Of a DNA stretch of 27,482 nt, positions 7,034 through 14,801 are shown piece by piece. Source of the DNA: JBEKDJ01 sp050014415 (lineage in GTDB: Bacteria; Desulfobacterota; BSN033; UBA1163); the NCBI GenBank assembly GCA_050014415.1, contig JBEKDJ010000017.1:1-27482 (forward strand), in the 5' to 3' direction. Position numbers and translations under genes: made by a program. The notes below the pieces were generated by a model that did no database searches, was not told the origin of the DNA, and was given only the letters and a program-made list of their open reading frames with translations. Positions within the stretch are counted from its first letter, which is position 1. Each line of letters opens with the position of its first letter.

Positions 7034-7294
7034 ATGGACGAGAAAACGAGGGTTTTGATTTGCTTAGGTGCAGCCACGGCAGCGAACTGTATTCCTTGTT
7101 TTGAGCACTACTTCGGGAAAGCCGAATCGGTGGGTCTAGAAAGTGACGAAATTCAAGAAGCAGTCGAGCTTGCCAGCCAGGTTGGGAAAGGAGCCCATAT
7201 CGCCCTAAAAAAAAGCATCGGGAATAGGATGGGCCGAGAAAAGGAGTATTCGTTGCCCTGTGACAGGAAGACTGATCACTCATGCTGCACGTAG
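7034..7294 (+). CDS. carboxymuconolactone decarboxylase/AhpD-like protein with CxxC
   Basis: An 86-residue all-helical protein of the CMD/AhpD superfamily. The redox motif is C19-x-x-C22 (AANCIPCFEHYFGKA) followed by the family pattern ESDEIQEAVELASQVGKGA. In AhpD such a CxxC plus His passes electrons to peroxiredoxin. Small CMD proteins beside arsM may act as thiol-disulfide partners, which is inference. Three extra cysteines sit at the C-terminus (C76, C84, C85). The ATG at 7034 follows AAGGAGGG at 6-base spacing, so an upstream in-frame ATG at 7004 is rejected. It ends 17 bases before the preferred start of the sigma factor gene. Confidence 0.82.
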   Translation: MDEKTRVLICLGAATAANCIPCFEHYFGKAESVGLESDEIQEAVELASQVGKGAHIALKKSIGNRMGREKEYSLPCDRKTDHSCCT

Positions 7295-7311
7295 CCTCAG
7301 AGGAATTGGAA

Positions 7312-7884
7312 ATGGAATTTTGGGAGATCTATGATCAGTATTACACCAGAGTAAGAAAGTTCATCCTGGCCCTTGTGAAGGATCAATGGGTGGCTGATGA
7401 CTTAATCCAGGAAACATTTTTGAGGATTCAGCAGAAATCAGGGACCCTAAACGATTCCTCTAAACTGTCTTCATGGATCTTTCGGATCGCATACAATCTT
7501 TGTCAAGACCACTTCCGCCAATTAAAGGCAGCACACAGAAAGGGAACCACCGGTCTGGAGCAGACGGAAGGCCTTGAGGAAGCATTTGTTCAAGAAGTGT
7601 TCATTCAAAAGGAATTGGAACAGCGTGAAATGGGAGAATGTGTTCAGAACCAGATTGACCTTCTTCCTGAATCCTTACGAGCAGTCCTTGTCCTTTTTGA
7701 TATCATGGAATGCAACCATCAGGAGATTGCCAATATCCTAGGAATAACAGTTAAGAATGTCAAAGTAAGGCTTCACAGAGCGAGAAAGAAACTGAAGCCC
7801 ATACTCGAAAAAAAGTGCGCGTTTGAGAGGGACGAGCGGAATGTCCTTGTATGTACTCCCGTTGATCATGGACTAAGAGAGTAG
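7312..7884 (+). CDS. ECF sigma factor with C-terminal Cys pair (SigZ-like)
   Basis: A 190-residue extracytoplasmic-function sigma factor. Region 2 spans about residues 5-72 (ADDLIQETFLRIQ; SSWIFRIAYNLCQDHFR) and region 4 about 112-163 (LPESLRAVLVLFDIMECNHQEIA cut by HTH residues NILGITVKNVKVRLHRARKK). A tail after region 4 carries C169 and C181 (KKCAFERDERNVLVCTP), and further cysteines sit at C110 and C134. No anti-sigma gene is adjacent, so the tail cysteines may sense metal or thiol state directly. The ATG at 7312 has AGAGGA 7 bases upstream; an in-frame ATG at 7282 overlapping the CMD gene is possible but less likely. Confidence 0.87.
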   Translation: MEFWEIYDQYYTRVRKFILALVKDQWVADDLIQETFLRIQQKSGTLNDSSKLSSWIFRIAYNLCQDHFRQLKAAHRKGTTGLEQTEGLEEAFVQEVFIQKELEQREMGECVQNQIDLLPESLRAVLVLFDIMECNHQEIANILGITVKNVKVRLHRARKKLKPILEKKCAFERDERNVLVCTPVDHGLRE

Positions 7885-8015
7885 GAGGGTGGTCATGAGC
7901 AAGAAGAGGTAAAGCAGATTACTTCTTAAAATAATGGAGACATACACAAACAAGAATAAAAAGCCCGGTTCCGAAATATCATGACCGGGTAAGTAGATGT
8001 AAAAAGGAGGATAAA
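7885..8015 (+). promoter_or_regulatory. intergenic region with hairpin before Met-rich gene
   Basis: Two details stand out. GGAGGG is followed by ATG at 7895 and a five-codon frame (MSKKR, stop 7910-7912). An inverted repeat CCCGGT-N14-ACCGGG spans 7964-7989, ending 26 bases before the start of the next gene. The dyad could be an operator or an RNA hairpin. It is not followed by a T-run, so it is unlikely to be an intrinsic terminator. Confidence 0.35.
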
Positions 8016-8264
8016 ATGGAAGAGATGTTTAGCTCAATGATGGCGAGGTTCATGAAGGGCCTGTCGGAGAATGACAGGAGAAGGATGATGGCCTGCGGAG
8101 AGAAGATGGCAGGTATGTGCTCGTGTATCAATGGGAAGGACATGTATGAAGAAGAAAAAGGAGCGATGCAGGAAGAGATGATGTCGTTCTGCAGCAGCAT
8201 GATGGAGAGAATGTCGACCTTTTTCAAAAAGATGGGTTCGCAGCCCGAGCAGACAGGCGGCTAG
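8016..8264 (+). CDS. small Met/Cys-rich protein, probable metal(loid) binder
   Basis: An 82-residue protein of no recognised family. It has 17 methionines, many in MM pairs, and four cysteines (C27, C35, C37, C59) in contexts such as MMACGEKMAGMCSC and MMSFCSSMMERM. It is otherwise charged and helical, with no signal peptide or membrane segment. AGGAGG lies 6-7 bases before the ATG, giving strong translational support. Clustered Met and Cys side chains are typical soft-metal ligands. With arsM and the ECF sigma gene directly upstream on the same strand, binding of As(III), Cu(I) or similar is a reasonable guess. It could instead be a small structural or chaperone-like helical protein. Confidence 0.7.
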   Translation: MEEMFSSMMARFMKGLSENDRRRMMACGEKMAGMCSCINGKDMYEEEKGAMQEEMMSFCSSMMERMSTFFKKMGSQPEQTGG

Positions 8265-8508
8265 GAAAAGGAGTAGCATCAAACACACGAGCGATTCGGA
8301 AGGGGCCGGCGGATGGAAACCGATCCCTTGATCGTGGTGGGGAAAAGCGGGTCAGACCTCTAGTCTTGCTTTATTCTCTTTTTTGTCCTCTCCTCACAGC
8401 GCTTCATGTCTATCATCTTGCTCTCTTTTTACATGAATCATGCGCTTAGTTATTGATGCTGACTCAATCCCGCCTTGGAGAAATTGGGATTTGGCAGTCA
8501 GAATTCAG
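8265..8508. other. intergenic gap between convergent genes
   Basis: No clear intrinsic terminator is visible for either flanking gene. A 16-codon frame beginning METDPLIVVGKSGSDL with AAGGGG upstream starts at about 8313. It looks like the severed N-terminus of a longer protein and is not called as a gene. Confidence 0.3.
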
Positions 8509-9501
8509 CTAGTTTCCATTTTTCACCAAGCATTCCAGGGCCGTGATATACTCCTCTGTCATGCAGGTGGGGATCTGGTTCTTCTTCAAACATTCGAAAC
8601 ACTTGCTAGGTTCGTAGAGGGGTGTGCTCACATATTTCTCTCCGCCGTCTGGCAAGAGAGTAACAATCACACCTTGACCTAATTCCTTCGCCTTCTCTAA
8701 AGCGCCCCACATCGCTGCGCCTGAACTGATCCCACAAAAGATTCCCTCCCGGACCGTAAGAACCCTTGCCATTTCAAAGGCATCCTCATCCGTGACATTG
8801 ATCTTCTCATCCAATCGGCTGGGGTCGTAGATCTCCGGGACGTATTGATGCGTAAGGTTCTTCAACCCTTGGATCTTCGAATTCGGATAAGGTTCCACCC
8901 CAACGATTTTGATGTCAGGGTTGTATTCTTTAAGTCGTTTTGAAACACCCATGAGGGTCCCTGTGGTTCCTAAACCCCCCACAAACATCGTCACCTTTCC
9001 GCGGGTCGCCTTCCAGATCTCTACACCGGTTGTTTCGTAATGGGCAAGTACATTGTACTTATTCTTGAATTGGTAGGGCATGTAATACTTCGGATCCTGA
9101 GCCATCTCTTTGGCGAGATCAATCGCTCCATCCATTCCCTTCGAACCCTCGCTAAAGACGACCTTCGCACCAAAGGCGGTCAGGATCTTCCTTCTCTCCA
9201 CACTCATGGTCTCTGGCATCACCAGTTCCAATCGGTATCCTTTCACAGCGCAGACCATTGCCAGAGCGATCCCTGTATTTCCACTGGTAGGCTCGATGAC
9301 AATCTTGTCTTTCGTGAGGAGCCCTTCTTTCTCTCCATAGAAGATCATATATTTTGCAATTCGATCTTTAACAGAACCCGCTGGGTTATACCGCTCCAGC
9401 TTCGCGTAGACCTTGACTTTCTTGTTGGGAACGATGTGGTTAATCTTCACCAGGGGGGTGTACCCGACTAATTCAAGCATGTCCTTTGCGACTCGGTACA
9501 T
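8509..9501 (-). CDS. cysteine synthase family PLP enzyme
   Basis: A fold-type II PLP enzyme of 330 residues that forms cysteine from an activated serine (O-acetyl- or O-phosphoserine) and sulfide. The PLP lysine is K45 in PAGSVKDRIA. PTSGNTGIALA binds substrate and GGLGTTGTLMG holds the PLP phosphate. CGISSGAA lies near the C-terminus. There is a C-terminal extension containing CFECLKKNQIPTC, unlike E. coli CysK, which could bind metal or be regulatory. Some cystathionine beta-synthase-like enzymes share this core, so the activating group is uncertain. It lies 160 bases downstream of the methionine aminopeptidase gene on the same strand and is probably cotranscribed with it. Confidence 0.88.
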   Translation of the reverse strand: MYRVAKDMLELVGYTPLVKINHIVPNKKVKVYAKLERYNPAGSVKDRIAKYMIFYGEKEGLLTKDKIVIEPTSGNTGIALAMVCAVKGYRLELVMPETMSVERRKILTAFGAKVVFSEGSKGMDGAIDLAKEMAQDPKYYMPYQFKNKYNVLAHYETTGVEIWKATRGKVTMFVGGLGTTGTLMGVSKRLKEYNPDIKIVGVEPYPNSKIQGLKNLTHQYVPEIYDPSRLDEKINVTDEDAFEMARVLTVREGIFCGISSGAAMWGALEKAKELGQGVIVTLLPDGGEKYVSTPLYEPSKCFECLKKNQIPTCMTEEYITALECLVKNGN

Positions 9502-9661
9502 AATCTCTCCTCTATCTCCCCATCGGAAGAATCTGCATATAGCACCAGCGTGTGCGAACCATAAAAACCAGCCCCAGTCTATGGGTTAGGTCTAGCAAAC
9601 CCGCATGCCGTACGCTTGCCCTCGGACCCATCTCCCTCATTTCCATACCAACCTCTTGGGT

Positions 9662-10423
9662 TCAAGGAACGCTCAGGATCTCAGCTTCTCCGTCGGTAAT
9701 CGCTATGGTATGTTCAAAATGGGCAGAGCGCTTGCTATCCGCTGTAACCACGGTCCATCCGTCGGAGAGAATCCGAACCTCGAAGGTCCCCTCATTCACC
9801 ATGGGTTCTAAAGCAAAGGCCATGCCTTTCTCCAGCCTGGGTCCCTGATGGGGGGACCCGAAATTTGGTATCTGTGGCTCCTCATGGAGGCTCTTCCCGA
9901 TACCATGTCCCACAAAATCTCTCACTACAGAAAACCTTTGTGCCTCCACCCATGCCTGGATTGCATAGGAGATATCAAAAAGGCGATTCCCTATTTTTGC
10001 CTGTTCAATCCCTATATAAAGGGCCTTTTCCGTCACATCGAGGAGTCTCCGGGCTGCATCATCCACCTCACCCACAGGAAGGGTAATGGCGGCGTCTCCG
10101 AAGTAACCATTTAGATTGACTCCAACATCGAGACTCACAATATCCCCTTCCTTCAATCTCCGTTGGCTGGGAATACCATGGACCACCTCTTCGTTAATGG
10201 AGATACAGAGCGTCGCTGGAAACCCTCGGTATCCTTTGAATGCGGGAATGGCCCCTTTTGAAAGGATTGCCTTTTCCGCTAAATGATCTAGCTCTTTGGT
10301 TGTAATCCCGGGGACAACCGCCCCCCTCAATTCTTGAAAGACCTCTGCTACAATCGAATTCGATTTCTTTAGATGTTCAATCTCCCGAGAGGACTTGAGG
10401 ATAATCACAGGATTAGTATGCAT
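9662..10423 (-). CDS. map: methionine aminopeptidase, type I
   Basis: Removes the initiator methionine from nascent proteins. The full set of dinuclear metal ligands is present: Asp in SLDVGVNLNG, Asp in YFGDAAIT, His in VGHGIGKSLHEEP, Glu in ALEPMVNEGTF and Glu in AHFEHTIAIT. The length of 253 residues matches bacterial type I enzymes without an N-terminal extension. The ATG at 10423 has only a weak AGG upstream. Family members usually begin at the equivalent of residue 6 (GTG at 10408, reading VIILKSSREIEHLKK). A promoter overlaps the ATG, so the GTG may be the true start. Confidence 0.93.
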   Translation of the reverse strand: MHTNPVIILKSSREIEHLKKSNSIVAEVFQELRGAVVPGITTKELDHLAEKAILSKGAIPAFKGYRGFPATLCISINEEVVHGIPSQRRLKEGDIVSLDVGVNLNGYFGDAAITLPVGEVDDAARRLLDVTEKALYIGIEQAKIGNRLFDISYAIQAWVEAQRFSVVRDFVGHGIGKSLHEEPQIPNFGSPHQGPRLEKGMAFALEPMVNEGTFEVRILSDGWTVVTADSKRSAHFEHTIAITDGEAEILSVP

Positions 10424-10443
10424 TTGAACCTATGAATTGTCAA
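10415..10443 (-). promoter_or_regulatory. sigma70-type promoter overlapping the map start
   Basis: On the minus strand, TTGACA (10443-10438) is followed by 17 bases and CATACT (10420-10415). The predicted +1 falls at 10408, the first base of an in-frame GTG codon of map. If this is used, the mRNA is leaderless. Confidence 0.45.
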
Positions 10444-10501
10444 CCCTGCGACCCCCCCGTGCGACCCCCCCGCGTAGTGCATCATTTTTGAGTCAGGGTT
10501 G
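10441..10501. repeat. 13-bp tandem repeat inside an 8-bp inverted repeat
   Basis: TGCGACCCCCCCG occurs twice in direct succession at about 10447-10472. It is enclosed by the inverted pair CAACCCTG (10441-10448) and CAGGGTTG (10494-10501). The left arm overlaps the -35 box of the map promoter. This lies in the divergent map/TPR region. Confidence 0.6.
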
Positions 10502-10667
10502 GGACATGGACAGGGCAGAGAAAATGGATTGTAGAGCATATGGGAGGTTATTTCTTAAGTAATGATGGAGCTGGAAAACGGGGAGAAATGGAAAGGCAGG
10601 ATCATCACGGATGATTTGATTAATCGGCTCAATTAGGATAAGATTTCGCGGTAAGGAGAAACCTGGT

Positions 10668-11270
10668 TTGAAAAAAGAGACGGCGATTCTTGCTATTGTA
10701 ATTGCACTTCTAGTCGGATTCGTCTCCGGGGCAACAGTGGCGATCCTGAAGGTGAAAGGACGAGACGAAAAGGTTGCCATGGTGCAAAAACCCCAAATGT
10801 CTCCACAGATAGCTCAGATACCCACCCCTCAAGGTTCTCCTTCCATTGAACTTTCGTCGAAGATCCAAGCACTCAAGGAGATTGTCAAGAAAGATCCAAA
10901 AAATCTACCTGCCTGGGTCGAGCTGGGAAATCTTTATTTTGATAGCGATCATCCCCGAGAGGCCATTGAGGCCTATAGCGAATATCTTGCTGCAAAACCC
11001 GATGATGCGGATGTAAGAACAGACAGAGGGATTATGTTTAGGAAGTTGGGAGCATTTGATCGGGCCCTCGAAGAATTCAGAAAGGCAGCTCAGACCGATC
11101 CAAATCATGTCAACAGCCGGTACAACATCGGCCTCGTTCTCCTTCACGATAAACAGGATATTAAGGGAGCCATCAAGGCTTGGGAAGAATACCTAAAGGT
11201 GGATCCTAATAGTGATAGAGCCGGACGGATGAGAACTCAAATCGACAAAATGAAAAAGATGGTCAAATAA
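10668..11270 (+). CDS. membrane-anchored TPR protein
   Basis: A 200-residue protein with an N-terminal hydrophobic anchor (about residues 5-28: TAILAIVIALLVGFVSGATV) and a Pro/Gln-rich linker (38-60). Three tetratricopeptide repeats follow, at about 81-114, 115-148 and 149-182. Topology is probably anchor in the inner membrane with the TPRs outside. TPR proteins scaffold protein-protein contacts; similar short ones occur in cytochrome c maturation and envelope assembly, but nothing here fixes the partner. The start is TTG at 10668, with AAGGAG 9 bases upstream. Two tiny protein-like frames precede it (about 10507-10640) and may be remnants. Confidence 0.8.
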   Translation: MKKETAILAIVIALLVGFVSGATVAILKVKGRDEKVAMVQKPQMSPQIAQIPTPQGSPSIELSSKIQALKEIVKKDPKNLPAWVELGNLYFDSDHPREAIEAYSEYLAAKPDDADVRTDRGIMFRKLGAFDRALEEFRKAAQTDPNHVNSRYNIGLVLLHDKQDIKGAIKAWEEYLKVDPNSDRAGRMRTQIDKMKKMVK

Positions 11271-11293
11271 AAAAAGTCCAAAGTTCGGAGTTT

Positions 11294-11320
11294 GGGAGTT
11301 CTCTCCTTCTCCCTATTTTT
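11294..11320 (+). terminator. possible weak intrinsic terminator after TPR gene
   Basis: GGGAG (11294-11298) can pair with CTCCC (11309-11313) across a 10-base loop, followed by TATTTTTG. The stem is short, but it lies in the correct place between convergent genes. Confidence 0.35.
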
Positions 11321-11323
11321 GTC

Positions 11324-12766
11324 TTATTTCATGACTCCTACTTGGACCCCTCTGAACCTCGCTGGCGCTGCACCGTGTCCCACATGCGCCACTTGCCCAG
11401 GCTCTCCTTTTCCACAGTTGGGCGTTCCCCACATCTGCCAGTGGTCTCGATTCGCAATGGCGTCGCAGGAATTCCAAAACTTGAGGGTAATCCCGGTGTA
11501 GGTAGGATTCTTCACAAACTCTCCAAGCTTCCCGCCCTTAATCTCCCTTCCCATCTCAGTCCCGAATTGGAAGTTGATCCTCTTGTCATCAATCGACCAA
11601 CTTCGATTGGTGCATAAGAAGAGCCCCTCTTCCGTATCGGCGATCATCCCTTCTAACGTCCATTCTCCCGGTTCGGCACTGATGTTTGTCATCCGGATCA
11701 GAGGAATTCGGTTCCAACCATCTGCCCTCATCGTTCCATTGCTGTCTTTCCCTAAATGATGGGCTGTTTCTCTCGATGTTAAGAGGTTGACCAATATCCC
11801 TTGTGAGATGATAGGAACTTTCTGAGCCTTTGTTCCTTCATCATCATAACCAAAGGTTCCCAAACCACCTGGAAACGTCGCATCCGCCACAATGTTTACC
11901 TGTTCGGAACCGTATTGCAGATGGCCAACCATCTCGGGTTTGAGGAAACTGGTTCCCGCATAACTGGCCTCCGTCCCAAGAACCCGATCCAATTCAATGG
12001 GATGGCCAATCGATTCATGAATCTGAAGGGCTAATTGGGAACTATCCAGTATGAGGGTTGTAATCTTAGACGGGCACGGTTTTGCGGAGAGAAGTTGCTC
12101 TGCCTCTTCGGCAACCCTCTGGGCATGATTCCCGAGTGCCAGCTCTTCAATCCATTCATATCCCTTCGTAGCGAAGTTCCCGCGAAAGGAGTTGGGATAG
12201 GACCGAACTTGAACCTCTCCTCCTTCAATGGCCGTGGCTGCAATGCCTGCTCCGCACTCGACAATCTCCTGGCCAATATAGGAACCTTCTGTAGAGGCAA
12301 ATGTCTTCTCTGTTTTATAAGATCCCAAAAAGGTCTCCGAAATTTTCACCTTCTTATTCCTGCGGATGATCTCATCGGCCCTCAGAAGAAGATCTATTTT
12401 TCTCTCAGGGGCTACGTCAAATGGGTCGATGACGATTGGGGTTTTATATTCATCTACCCGTGAAGTCGAGGGTGGGAATAAGATCTCCTTCCCTATCACC
12501 CTTGAGCTGGCTTTGGCAATCTTTAATGCCCTTCCAAGGACTGCTTCCATCTCTCGCTTCGTCACTTTCGAACTACATGCAAATCCCCATGCACCCTTGA
12601 AGAGAACCCTGATGCCGAAGCCAAAATCCTCATCGCTGGTCAAAGCGTCCACATTGCCATTCTTCACTTCGATCTCTTCATACCGGCGGCGTACAATCCG
12701 AATGTCGGCATAATCTGCAGCCTTCAGCTTGGCCAGATCGAGGATATTCTGGATCAGGGTTTTCAT
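11324..12766 (-). CDS. tldD: TldD family metalloprotease
   Basis: A 480-residue TldD-type protein that partners with PmbA/TldE in a heterodimeric metallopeptidase degrading unfolded or modified peptides. The zinc motif HExxxH is intact (H250-E251-S-I-G-H255, context LQIHESIGHPIELDR). The conserved C-terminal Cys zinc ligand is present at about C451 (GTPNCGKGEPGQ). Length matches the family. TGGAG lies 5-6 bases before the ATG. The tldE/pmbA gene is 82 bases upstream on the same strand. In E. coli the pair is known for microcin B17 and CcdA processing; in most bacteria the substrate is unknown. Confidence 0.93.
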   Translation of the reverse strand: MKTLIQNILDLAKLKAADYADIRIVRRRYEEIEVKNGNVDALTSDEDFGFGIRVLFKGAWGFACSSKVTKREMEAVLGRALKIAKASSRVIGKEILFPPSTSRVDEYKTPIVIDPFDVAPERKIDLLLRADEIIRRNKKVKISETFLGSYKTEKTFASTEGSYIGQEIVECGAGIAATAIEGGEVQVRSYPNSFRGNFATKGYEWIEELALGNHAQRVAEEAEQLLSAKPCPSKITTLILDSSQLALQIHESIGHPIELDRVLGTEASYAGTSFLKPEMVGHLQYGSEQVNIVADATFPGGLGTFGYDDEGTKAQKVPIISQGILVNLLTSRETAHHLGKDSNGTMRADGWNRIPLIRMTNISAEPGEWTLEGMIADTEEGLFLCTNRSWSIDDKRINFQFGTEMGREIKGGKLGEFVKNPTYTGITLKFWNSCDAIANRDHWQMWGTPNCGKGEPGQVAHVGHGAAPARFRGVQVGVMK

Positions 12767-12848
12767 TACGGCTCCAGCCTTCTTTGCTTGAATCGCAAGG
12801 CATAAGTGTTTAAGGAGTATCCCCTCACACCTAACGCCTTACCCTTAT

Positions 12849-14204
12849 CTATAATGATGATACTCCTGAAAAGTTGAATCCGTCTACCTGGATGGCTGGT
12901 GCAACGGTGCCTGTCACAAAGCGCCTTGAGTAAACGGTTCCCTCGGAGCAGACCTTTCTCTTCTTCGAGATGGCGCTCACTCGGGAAAGGGCCCTCAGGA
13001 TCGATTCCGTGAACCTCAGATTCTTGATCGGTCTCTTGATCTCACCCTCTTCAATCAGAAAAGTGCCATCCCGTGTCATCCCGGTAATGACGGCCTTCAT
13101 CGGCTCGACCACATTGGTGTAATGAAATCGGGTCACATAGATTCCCTTTCGAATGGAACGGACCATCTCATCCAAGGAAGAATTCCCTCCCTTCATGAAG
13201 AGGTTGATGGGAATCGGACCTGCTGTATTGGGTGCAATCAGGCCATGGCCGGTAGAACCCTTTCCTTCTCTTCCCGCTGTAAAGGAATCGTAGGTCACCT
13301 CTTTTGCAACTCCTTCTTCGAAGAAGGTCACTTTCTGCTTTGGTACACCTTCGAAATCATAAGGGACCTGCAAGCCTTCCGGGTCGAGTCCATCATCGTA
13401 GATCGTTATCTTTTCGTCCACCATCTTTTTACCCAATGCATTACAGAAGAAGCTCCTTCCCTCCTCAACAGCCAACGCATGAAAGCCCAGATAGCCCAAA
13501 AAGGAGAGAAGTTCGCTAACGGCATAAGGCTCCAAGATGACTTCATACTCTCCAGGTTCAATCTGAATCGGTTCCCCGCTCGATGCCTTTTTAATTGCTT
13601 CTTTGGCTAAGGGAGAGGTGTCGAAAGAATCGAAATTCCTTGAAACAAACCCGGCATAACCAGAGTTTGCCCCATTCTCCACAATGAGGTGAAAAAAGAG
13701 ATCTGAAAATCTCTGATAGGCCTCGACCCCCAAGGAGTTAACCACTGCCAGCTCAACAGTTCCATTCGAAAAGGCACCCGAGGCTTTGAATCCCATTTCC
13801 TTCACAAGGGTCAACGCCTCTTTGACCATTTTCACCTTCTTGTTTGGGGTGAGACGTAGAATGTCCTTGGAGAAGGTTTCTATTTCAGGGATGGGTCTTG
13901 GTTCCGGCAAAGAGATGAATTCCTCATTCGGGTGTTGAACCGTTGCCAAGGCCATCGCCTTTTTGAGAGAATCTTGCACTGAGGATTGATTTAGAATGTT
14001 CGTTGTGATAACGGCAATTCTCTTTCCCAGGATCACCCGTAGAACCAGCGTCTGGTTTCTCTCTGCCACATGCTGGTGAATTGCAGAGTTGGCAAAGCGG
14101 GTGAGCGAAGAGTCCTCTGTCAACAGAAGGGCCTCTGTTTGATCGGCAGAGGAATCCTGTACGACATGTCTCAAGAGGCGTAGGCAGCCCTCTTTTCCTA
14201 TCAT
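12849..14204 (-). CDS. pmbA: PmbA/TldE, inactive partner of TldD
   Basis: A 451-residue member of the TldD/PmbA family without the HExxxH zinc motif, as expected for the TldE/PmbA subunit. Typical segments include TGHGLIAPNTAGPIPINLFM and the late GMTRDGTFLIEEGEIKRPI. The start at 14204 is preferred because it overlaps the stop of the IscU-like gene (ATGA) and has GGAGGAAGG upstream. An in-frame ATG at 14276 would add 24 residues lying inside the upstream gene. Its N-terminus reads MIGKEGCLRLLRHVVQDSSA. It and TldD probably assemble as a cytoplasmic heterodimer. Translational coupling to an Fe-S scaffold gene is uncommon and noted separately. Confidence 0.92.
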   Translation of the reverse strand: MIGKEGCLRLLRHVVQDSSADQTEALLLTEDSSLTRFANSAIHQHVAERNQTLVLRVILGKRIAVITTNILNQSSVQDSLKKAMALATVQHPNEEFISLPEPRPIPEIETFSKDILRLTPNKKVKMVKEALTLVKEMGFKASGAFSNGTVELAVVNSLGVEAYQRFSDLFFHLIVENGANSGYAGFVSRNFDSFDTSPLAKEAIKKASSGEPIQIEPGEYEVILEPYAVSELLSFLGYLGFHALAVEEGRSFFCNALGKKMVDEKITIYDDGLDPEGLQVPYDFEGVPKQKVTFFEEGVAKEVTYDSFTAGREGKGSTGHGLIAPNTAGPIPINLFMKGGNSSLDEMVRSIRKGIYVTRFHYTNVVEPMKAVITGMTRDGTFLIEEGEIKRPIKNLRFTESILRALSRVSAISKKRKVCSEGTVYSRRFVTGTVAPAIQVDGFNFSGVSSL

Positions 14205-14596
14205 CCGATGACCTTCCTCCTCTTTCGATAATCTGAGATGGCGCTGGCTAAGGCTTCCTCGGCGAGGACAGAACAATGCATCTTGGTAGGGGGGAGGCCT
14301 CCGAGAGCATCCGTCACCATTTCTTTCGAAATCGCGAGGGCCTCCTCGATTGTCTTTCCTTTGACCATCTCAGTGGTGATGCTCGAAGAAGCAATCGCTG
14401 CACTGCAGCCGAAGGTGAGAAATCTCGCGTCGGTGATCCGGTTTCCTTCCACTTTGATAAAGAGTCTCATCGTATCCCCACAGACAGGATTTTGAGCCTC
14501 TCCCATCCCATCCGGACCCTCGATTTCTCCCATATTCCTCGGATGTGTGAAATGATCCATCACAATTGGACCATAAACACCTCTATCTTCGACCAT
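14201..14596 (-). CDS. IscU/NifU N-terminal-type Fe-S cluster scaffold
   Basis: A 131-residue scaffold on which Fe-S clusters are built. The three ligand cysteines are in family context: C39 (NPVCGDTM, with the conserved Asp41), C64 (TFGCSAAIASSS) and C108 (PPTKMHCS). The LPPVK chaperone-recognition motif of IscU appears as LPPTK. There is no C-terminal NifU extension. The start at M 14596 is chosen from family length; the frame is open further upstream to 14662 and GAGG lies about 11 bases before, so the start is approximate. The stop overlaps the pmbA start by 4 bases. No cysteine desulfurase gene is adjacent, so sulfur must come from elsewhere, possibly via the rhodanese upstream, which is speculation. 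Confidence 0.88.
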   Translation of the reverse strand: MVEDRGVYGPIVMDHFTHPRNMGEIEGPDGMGEAQNPVCGDTMRLFIKVEGNRITDARFLTFGCSAAIASSSITTEMVKGKTIEEALAISKEMVTDALGGLPPTKMHCSVLAEEALASAISDYRKRRKVIG

Positions 14597-14801
14597 CCTA
14601 AACTTGACCTCAGCTCCTCGCGAGGGTGTCTTAAATTCCAAATAACAGAGTGCAAATCCCAAACAGATTCCAATCTTTCATTTCCAAATGGCCAGACCGA
14701 TTTTGCTTGGACTTTTTGGATTTCTATCATTAGAGCTCGTTTGGCATTGGGTAATCAGGATTGGGTGCTTCTCATCTTTGATATGCCCTCTGCTCATGGC
14801 T

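Noticed and set aside
8440..8682. Plus-strand ORF opposite the cysteine synthase 3' end
   Set aside because: It is antisense to a clear PLP enzyme and has no motif.
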